Shown: positions 60,285 through 64,000 of the stretch, piece by piece
How positions within the stretch are numbered: position 1 is the first letter of the stretch
Layout: each line of letters starts with the position of its first letter
Assembly: GCA_023128035.1 (NCBI GenBank)
Contig: JAGMES010000003.1
Location: 12,844-76,843 of the forward strand
Direction: 5' to 3'
Origin: Halanaerobiales bacterium
Lineage (GTDB): Bacteria; Bacillota_F; Halanaerobiia; DY22613
DNA: 64,000 bases
Program-made: the position numbers and the translations under genes
The notes under the pieces: generated by a model
Databases searched by the model: none
Seen by the model: the letters and a program-made list of their open reading frames with translations, nothing else
What the model was told of the DNA's origin: nothing

Positions 60285-60614
60285 ATGAATTATGTGCTTT
60301 ATTTTTCTCGAGGTGGTAAAGAAAAACTTGAAAATGTCTCTTCAGTTAAACAAAATAGAAAAAAAATCACATTTATATTTACTGATGGTTTAGAATTAGT
60401 AGTTATGAAGCAGTATCTTTTGCACTATGAGTTGATTGAAGATAAAGCAAATGTAAATGAAGAGTCGATTCAAGATCCCTGTGTCCATACACTGAAGTGT
60501 TTTGATGATTTTTTAAATGATTTTGTCTATAAGGTTGAAAATGGACATCTTGGAGATACAATTGCTTTTAAACGTCTTGCTTCTGGGAATGGAAAATTTC
60601 ATAGAGGTTTTTAA
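60285..60614 (+). CDS. Hypothetical protein divergent from XRE regulator
   Basis: 109 residues, family not recognised. It begins NYVLYFSRGGKEKLENVSSVKQNRKKITFIFTDGLELVV (read in parts), a beta-rich start like small single-domain proteins with KITFIFTDG, followed by an acidic helical second half with two cysteines (CVHTLKC) 6 residues apart. The ATG at 60285 has AAGGGGTG upstream; the frame is open earlier without a ribosome site. Its strong promoter with an operator suggests it is tightly regulated by the XRE protein. A terminator follows. Confidence 0.7.
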   Translation: MNYVLYFSRGGKEKLENVSSVKQNRKKITFIFTDGLELVVMKQYLLHYELIEDKANVNEESIQDPCVHTLKCFDDFLNDFVYKVENGHLGDTIAFKRLASGNGKFHRGF

Positions 60615-60642
60615 CAACAATTTTTTGATTGTTAGCTAATAG

Positions 60643-60674
60643 CCGTAAGTGGTTTAAGATCACTTATGGTTTTT
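60643..60674 (+). terminator. Terminator after hypothetical gene
   Basis: CCGTAAGTG (60643-60651) pairs with CACTTATGG (60661-60669) with one wobble, followed by TTTTT. It closes the single-gene unit. Confidence 0.75.
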
Positions 60675-60717
60675 CTGTATATAGGTAAATTACAAATCAA
60701 GAAAAAGGAGGGTACAA

Positions 60718-61377
60718 ATGAGAAAATTTTGTTTATCGATGATTGTGTGGGTAATTGTTAGTCTGATGACCTTAGCACCGCAAATTGATGCAAAAGATTA
60801 TCGTCCCTTAATAACTGGAAAATTTGAGCAGGGCCAGCGGTTGTATTTATCCGAGGATGAAGGGATTGGTAAGGATTATTACTTTCGAGAAGGTTGGTTG
60901 AAATTCAAGCAAAAGCTCACGTCCAAAAGTTATTATTATTTTAAGATTCGATATGCAGATAATGACTTTGTAGATTACAATCAGTATAATAGTAGTACCA
61001 TTGATTTGATGGGGAATTATACTTATCAATTTTCAAAGCCTTTGCGTTTCAAAACCGAAGTAGGGTTACGTGAAAAGAAATACCCTCTGGCAGGGGAGAA
61101 AAGTTATATTGAAATCAGCACAAGTTTTGAACTCTTTTTAAAACCCTGGGAAAAGGATGATATTCTTTGTAGATTGAGTTTACAGCAAGAAAATTATCAA
61201 CAGAAAACTAAAAATAATCTGCTTTCTAATTTCTTTATTGAGTGGGAAAGGGATATATCGGATGGATTTTCTCTTTATAGTCAATACAAGCTTTCCACTC
61301 AAAACTATAACGATCAGGAATCTTTGAAAAATAAAATGAGACATTCTTTATCCATAGGTTTTGAGTATCAGTTATAG
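60718..61377 (+). CDS. Secreted beta-barrel-like (probable outer-membrane) protein
   Basis: 219 residues: a signal peptide (about 1-25; hydrophobic core SMIVWVIVSLMTLA, cleavage near IDAKD) and a body of alternating short beta-strands rich in Tyr, Phe and Lys (SKSYYYFKIRYADN, LFLKPWEKDD, FIEWERDISDGFSLYSQYKL). The last strand ends in an aromatic-hydrophobic pattern (FEYQL), as outer-membrane barrels do. Regular strand spacing suggests about 10-12 strands. No family could be named. It supports a diderm envelope. Shine-Dalgarno AAGGAGGG precedes the ATG. Confidence 0.7.
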   Translation: MRKFCLSMIVWVIVSLMTLAPQIDAKDYRPLITGKFEQGQRLYLSEDEGIGKDYYFREGWLKFKQKLTSKSYYYFKIRYADNDFVDYNQYNSSTIDLMGNYTYQFSKPLRFKTEVGLREKKYPLAGEKSYIEISTSFELFLKPWEKDDILCRLSLQQENYQQKTKNNLLSNFFIEWERDISDGFSLYSQYKLSTQNYNDQESLKNKMRHSLSIGFEYQL

Positions 61378-61459
61378 CAGGAAAAGGAGAAAAAAGCGCG
61401 AATAAGTAAAAAAGGAATACCATATAAAAAAAAAATTATTATTTAGTGGGGGGCTATTC

Positions 61460-62299
61460 ATGAATACTGAAAGATTGATGGAAATTGCGGTAGAATTAGC
61501 AGGTCTTGATAATATTCCTGAAGATTCTGGTATAGTTGTTGAAGGCGAAGATATTAAAAAGGTTTTATTTGGTGTTGACATGGAGACTGCTGAGATTTTG
61601 ATGGCTCAACAATTAAATGTTGATTGTGTTGTTACACATCATCCTAAAACGGGAGATCCACAGCAGGGCTTATTTAAGGTGATGTCTAACCAGATTCAAC
61701 GGATGGTTAAAGCTGGGGTACCTATTAATAAAGCACAGAAAGCTATCAAGAAGAAAATAGATAAAATTGAGCGTGCTTTACATCCAGCTAACTATGATCG
61801 TGTAGCAACATCTGCAAAGCTGTTGAATATGCCATATATGGGTATTCATACCCCTTGTGATATTTTAGCCGAAAATACTGTACAGGATCATTTAGATGCA
61901 AAATTAAATGATAAGCCAGAGGCAACTTTACAGGATGTAGTAGATGCTCTAATGGAATTTCCAGAATATCAGAATACTAAAGCTCAACCAAAGATTCGCA
62001 TCGGTGGCAAAAAAGACTATGCAGGTAAGGTTTTTGTAACTATGGCTGGTGGAACTGGTGGCGGTGCAGATGTAGCTAAAGCATATTTTGAAGCAGGAAT
62101 TGGAACTTTAATAGTTATGCATATGCCAGAAGATGTACTGGACGCTATTAGAGAACAAAATATAGGTAATATTATTGTTGCTGGCCATATGGCAAGTGAT
62201 TCTGTAGGAATTAACAAATTGATTGCTAAATGGGAAGAGGAAGGAATCGAGGTAATCAGATGTAGTGGGGTTGTTGATCCAACTATTAAAAAGTTTTAG
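61460..62299 (+). CDS. NIF3-like dinuclear metal centre protein
   Basis: 279 residues of the NIF3/DUF34 family: GVDMETAEILMAQQLNVDCVVTHHPKTG (in parts, VVTHHPK near 57) and C-terminal IIVAGHMASDSVGINKL (near 242), whose His/Asp/Glu residues bind two metals. Members have been proposed as hydrolases or metal chaperones without agreed function. A central segment differs from the usual PII-like insert. Shine-Dalgarno GGGGGGC is 8 nt before the ATG. It is followed by a small secreted protein 12 bp on. Confidence 0.85.
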   Translation: MNTERLMEIAVELAGLDNIPEDSGIVVEGEDIKKVLFGVDMETAEILMAQQLNVDCVVTHHPKTGDPQQGLFKVMSNQIQRMVKAGVPINKAQKAIKKKIDKIERALHPANYDRVATSAKLLNMPYMGIHTPCDILAENTVQDHLDAKLNDKPEATLQDVVDALMEFPEYQNTKAQPKIRIGGKKDYAGKVFVTMAGGTGGGADVAKAYFEAGIGTLIVMHMPEDVLDAIREQNIGNIIVAGHMASDSVGINKLIAKWEEEGIEVIRCSGVVDPTIKKF

Positions 62300-62311
62300 G
62301 AGGAATAAGAA

Positions 62312-62851
62312 ATGAAAAAACCAGTACTCTGGGTAATTGTTTTATTATTAATGGTAATCTTTGTGTCAGAAGATACTAAGGCCCTCAGTAATGGAGAGAT
62401 TATCCCAGGACGCCAAATTGTTTGCTATAATGTTCAAGTTTTAGATGGAATTAAGTCTCTTTCGATAGCAGGAGAATGGGGATTAACTATGACTTTGTCT
62501 GCTGAGGGAGGATTTGTATATTCTAAAGAAAACAGTTATTTAGATTTGTTTCTTAAATTTAAACTTCATGAAAATAAGTTATTAGATGTATCTGGGCGTT
62601 TGGGAATTCATAGTGATTTTAACAGTGTAACTTCTGTTGAAAAGACTATTGGGGTTCTTTTTACCAAAGTTCATAATAATTATATTAAGATAAATAGTGG
62701 CATAGATTATTCGATGGATGAAGGAGATTTAGGTTATTTTGCTGGTATTAATTATCAATTGACATCTAGAACCTATTTTCAAGCTGGTTGGCAAAACTAT
62801 TTAGGTAGTGGCCCTAGTGGAATTATGTTTGGTATTCAGACAGATCTTTAG
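62312..62851 (+). CDS. Small secreted barrel-like protein
   Basis: 179 residues: signal peptide (about 1-24; PVLWVIVLLLMVIFV, cleavage near TKA) and a Gly/Tyr/Asn-rich beta-strand body (GEWGLTMTLSAEGGFVYS, YLDLFLKFKLHENKLLDVSGRLGIHS in parts, YFAGINYQLTSRTYFQAGW) ending in FGIQTDL. The strand repeats suggest an 8-strand outer-membrane barrel. It is co-oriented with and 12 bp after the NIF3-like gene. A terminator follows. It shares no obvious sequence with the barrel-like protein at 60718. Confidence 0.65.
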   Translation: MKKPVLWVIVLLLMVIFVSEDTKALSNGEIIPGRQIVCYNVQVLDGIKSLSIAGEWGLTMTLSAEGGFVYSKENSYLDLFLKFKLHENKLLDVSGRLGIHSDFNSVTSVEKTIGVLFTKVHNNYIKINSGIDYSMDEGDLGYFAGINYQLTSRTYFQAGWQNYLGSGPSGIMFGIQTDL

Positions 62852-62873
62852 ATAGTATTTAATCAAATAAGTG

Positions 62874-62908
62874 AGGTGTATGTTGATGAATTACATACAC
62901 CTTTTTTT
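62874..62908 (+). terminator. Terminator after small barrel-like protein
   Basis: AGGTGTATGT (62874-62883) pairs perfectly with 62893-62902 around a 9-nt loop and runs into TTTTTT. It is a canonical Rho-independent terminator for the NIF3 unit. Confidence 0.9.
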
Positions 62909-62942
62909 GCTATATGTCGTTAAATAAAGGGGGTATCACTAT

Positions 62943-63134
62943 TTGGCGGTAAGATCAAAAAAAGAATTACAAAAAGAAGATAAGGAATTTGTTGAATTTA
63001 ATATTATTGAGTATAATATGTTTTGGTTGTTGCATCTTTTGATTGCGTTATTAATCATCTCTGCTATTGGAGGAGATGTTAGTTTATGCTTGGAAAAATT
63101 TTTAAATTTGTTAAATCCAGCAAATTGGTTTTGA
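62943..63134 (+). CDS. Small membrane protein before MarR
   Basis: 63 residues: a charged N-terminus (RSKKELQKEDKEFVEFN) and one transmembrane helix (about 26-46, FWLLHLLIALLIISAIGG). The start is TTG at 62943, about 11 nt after AAAGGGGG. It ends 50 bp before the MarR gene and could be co-transcribed. Family and function are not recognised. Small membrane proteins near MarR genes sometimes belong to efflux or stress systems, but nothing here proves that. Confidence 0.55.
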   Translation: MAVRSKKELQKEDKEFVEFNIIEYNMFWLLHLLIALLIISAIGGDVSLCLEKFLNLLNPANWF

Positions 63135-63184
63135 CATCTAAGTTATTTCTGGATATGAAAAATGATAAGGGAAGGGGTAAAAAA

Positions 63185-63631
63185 ATGAGTGAAGACCTAA
63201 AGCTTACTCCATTGGAGTTTGAATATCTTATGACTCAAATTGCAAGAATTATGAATAAACTCCTCCGTGATAGTATGAAAGATGCTACGATTACTCCACC
63301 TCAGTTTTCTGCGCTGATAACGATTTATCGTGATGAAGATATGACTATTGGAGAAATTAGTGATGTGTTGTTTTTGGCAAATAGTACTGTTTCTGGATTG
63401 GTTGATAGACTAGAGAAGGTTGATTTAGTTGAAAGATATCGAGATAAAGCCGATCGGAGAGTGGTTAGGGTAAAATTAAAGGAAAAAGGACGAAGAACAG
63501 TAGAAGAGATTTTGGAAAAACGACGAAAGAAGTTAGAACGGGATCTGGGAATGCTTAATAGTAGCCAACAGAATGAATTACTTACTGATTTAACTCTTTT
63601 ACTTAAGATTATGAGGAAAGAAGAAAGCTAA
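63185..63631 (+). CDS. MarR-family transcriptional regulator
   Basis: 148 residues: winged-helix MarR fold with ITPPQFSALITIYRDEDMTIGEISDVLFLANSTVSGLVDRLEKVDLVERYRDKADRRVVRVKLKEKG (in parts: LANSTVSGLVDRLEK as recognition helix, YRDKADRRVVRVKL as wing). Flanking helices form the dimer. MarR proteins repress genes until a small ligand is bound. The ATG at 63185 has GGGAAGGGG upstream; in-frame ATGs further up lack a ribosome site. Its target may be the small membrane protein or an unknown gene right of the window. Confidence 0.92.
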   Translation: MSEDLKLTPLEFEYLMTQIARIMNKLLRDSMKDATITPPQFSALITIYRDEDMTIGEISDVLFLANSTVSGLVDRLEKVDLVERYRDKADRRVVRVKLKEKGRRTVEEILEKRRKKLERDLGMLNSSQQNELLTDLTLLLKIMRKEES

Positions 63632-63708
63632 AGTTATAAAGTAAGTTGGGAATGATTATTACTCGGCTTTAATTATATTTATTGTAAGATATATTGCCAT
63701 CGTATGCC

Positions 63709-63737
63709 TTGACAAATTATAGCAAAAAGTGTATACT
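63709..63737 (+). promoter_or_regulatory. Sigma-A promoter with no gene yet visible
   Basis: TTGACA (63709-63714), 17 bp, TATACT (63732-63737), five of six at -10. It points right into the last 260 bp of the window, which hold no convincing ORF but a large palindrome. It may serve a gene beyond the window or a non-coding transcript. Confidence 0.65.
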
Positions 63738-63857
63738 ATAAAAGTGTTGCAATGTTTCGAAAATTAAATGATTTCTAATTAAATTTTGTTATTATAAGTC
63801 GAAAACTGTCAATATATAAAAAATACATTACAAAGTTGTGAGTAGATTATTAATTAT

Positions 63858-63977
63858 GATTAGCCCACAAAAAATAGTCACACAAGAGCTCCCGTACTAT
63901 ATAAAGGACTGAATTAGGCGGTTTCAGTTCTTTATATAGTATGGGAGTGTGACTAAAATACTTTTTGTGGACGAATC
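63858..63977. mobile_element. 120-bp palindromic MITE-like element
   Basis: The ends are inverted: GATTAGCCCACAAAAA (63858-63873) corresponds to the complement of TTTTTGTGGACGAATC (63962-63977), and TAGTCACAC (63875-63883) to GTGTGACTA (63947-63955). Inside, 63891-63913 and 63923-63945 pair at 21 of 23 positions, the other two being G-T, around a 9-nt loop. The whole unit could fold into a single long hairpin. There is no coding potential. It resembles a transposase-less element with terminal inverted repeats; a long-stem terminator or a small RNA is the alternative. The stretch 63632-63708 shows nothing else. Confidence 0.55.
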
Positions 63978-64000
63978 ATTTATCTTTTGAGTTAAGACCC

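Overview
The window is AT-rich and carries one of the largest flagellar gene clusters of a low-GC Firmicute. The gene set has a Clostridia/Bacillus look: FliW-CsrA next to flagellin, a CheC-type FliY, FlbD, the TIGR02530 hook-operon protein, MotE, FlhF-FlhG and an FlhO/FlgF-type rod protein. It also encodes FlgA, FlgH and FlgI, the P- and L-ring genes that need an outer membrane, and two secreted proteins that look like small outer-membrane beta-barrels. That mix points to a diderm Firmicute; Halanaerobiales is my best inference, but no rRNA is present to prove it.

Layout. 1-9.35 kb: late (filament) genes flgM(partial)-flgN-flgK-flgL-DUF6470, then an IscB/omega-RNA (HEARO-type) element inserted in front of fliW-csrA, then flagellin, flaG and fliD. 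9.4-22.5 kb: flagellin export and glycosylation genes. These are two MAF-type nonulosonate transferases, fliS, a FliT-like gene, a legionaminic-acid-type CMP-sugar pathway (legB, legC, legF, legI, legG, an acyltransferase, ptmE) and a B12-binding radical SAM enzyme. 22.5-24.8 kb: a damaged patch with a truncated rfbA, a perfect 22-bp inverted repeat exactly at the break, a glycosyltransferase fragment, and an intact rfbB on the minus strand. 25.2-53.8 kb: a long unidirectional basal-body/export/motor operon from flgB to a YceG-like gene, including flhF, flhG, a PilZ gene, sigma-28 and a FapA gene. 53.8-58.5 kb: flgF-flgG-flgA-flgH-flgI-flgJ. 58.6-64 kb: regulators (GntR, a double-HTH XRE protein divergent from a small gene, MarR), a NIF3-like protein and the two barrel-like proteins.

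How it fits together. Sigma-28 (49.6 kb), restrained by FlgM, should read a well-matched sigma-28 promoter in front of flagellin. The flagellin leader carries a textbook CsrA hairpin plus a Shine-Dalgarno that is itself a CsrA site, so the FliW-CsrA-Hag homeostatic loop can be read directly from the DNA. FliS, FliT-like, FlgN and FliW serve filament export, while the Leg and MAF proteins should decorate flagellin with a nonulosonic acid.

The most interesting non-standard signals are: the RNA-guided nuclease element lodged inside the flagellin operon; a candidate structured RNA found twice, before flgE and before flgG, sharing GCTGGACCTTA and TGAYGGA loops; the inverted-repeat junction in rfbA; and two long palindromic MITE-like elements at 19.2 and 63.9 kb.
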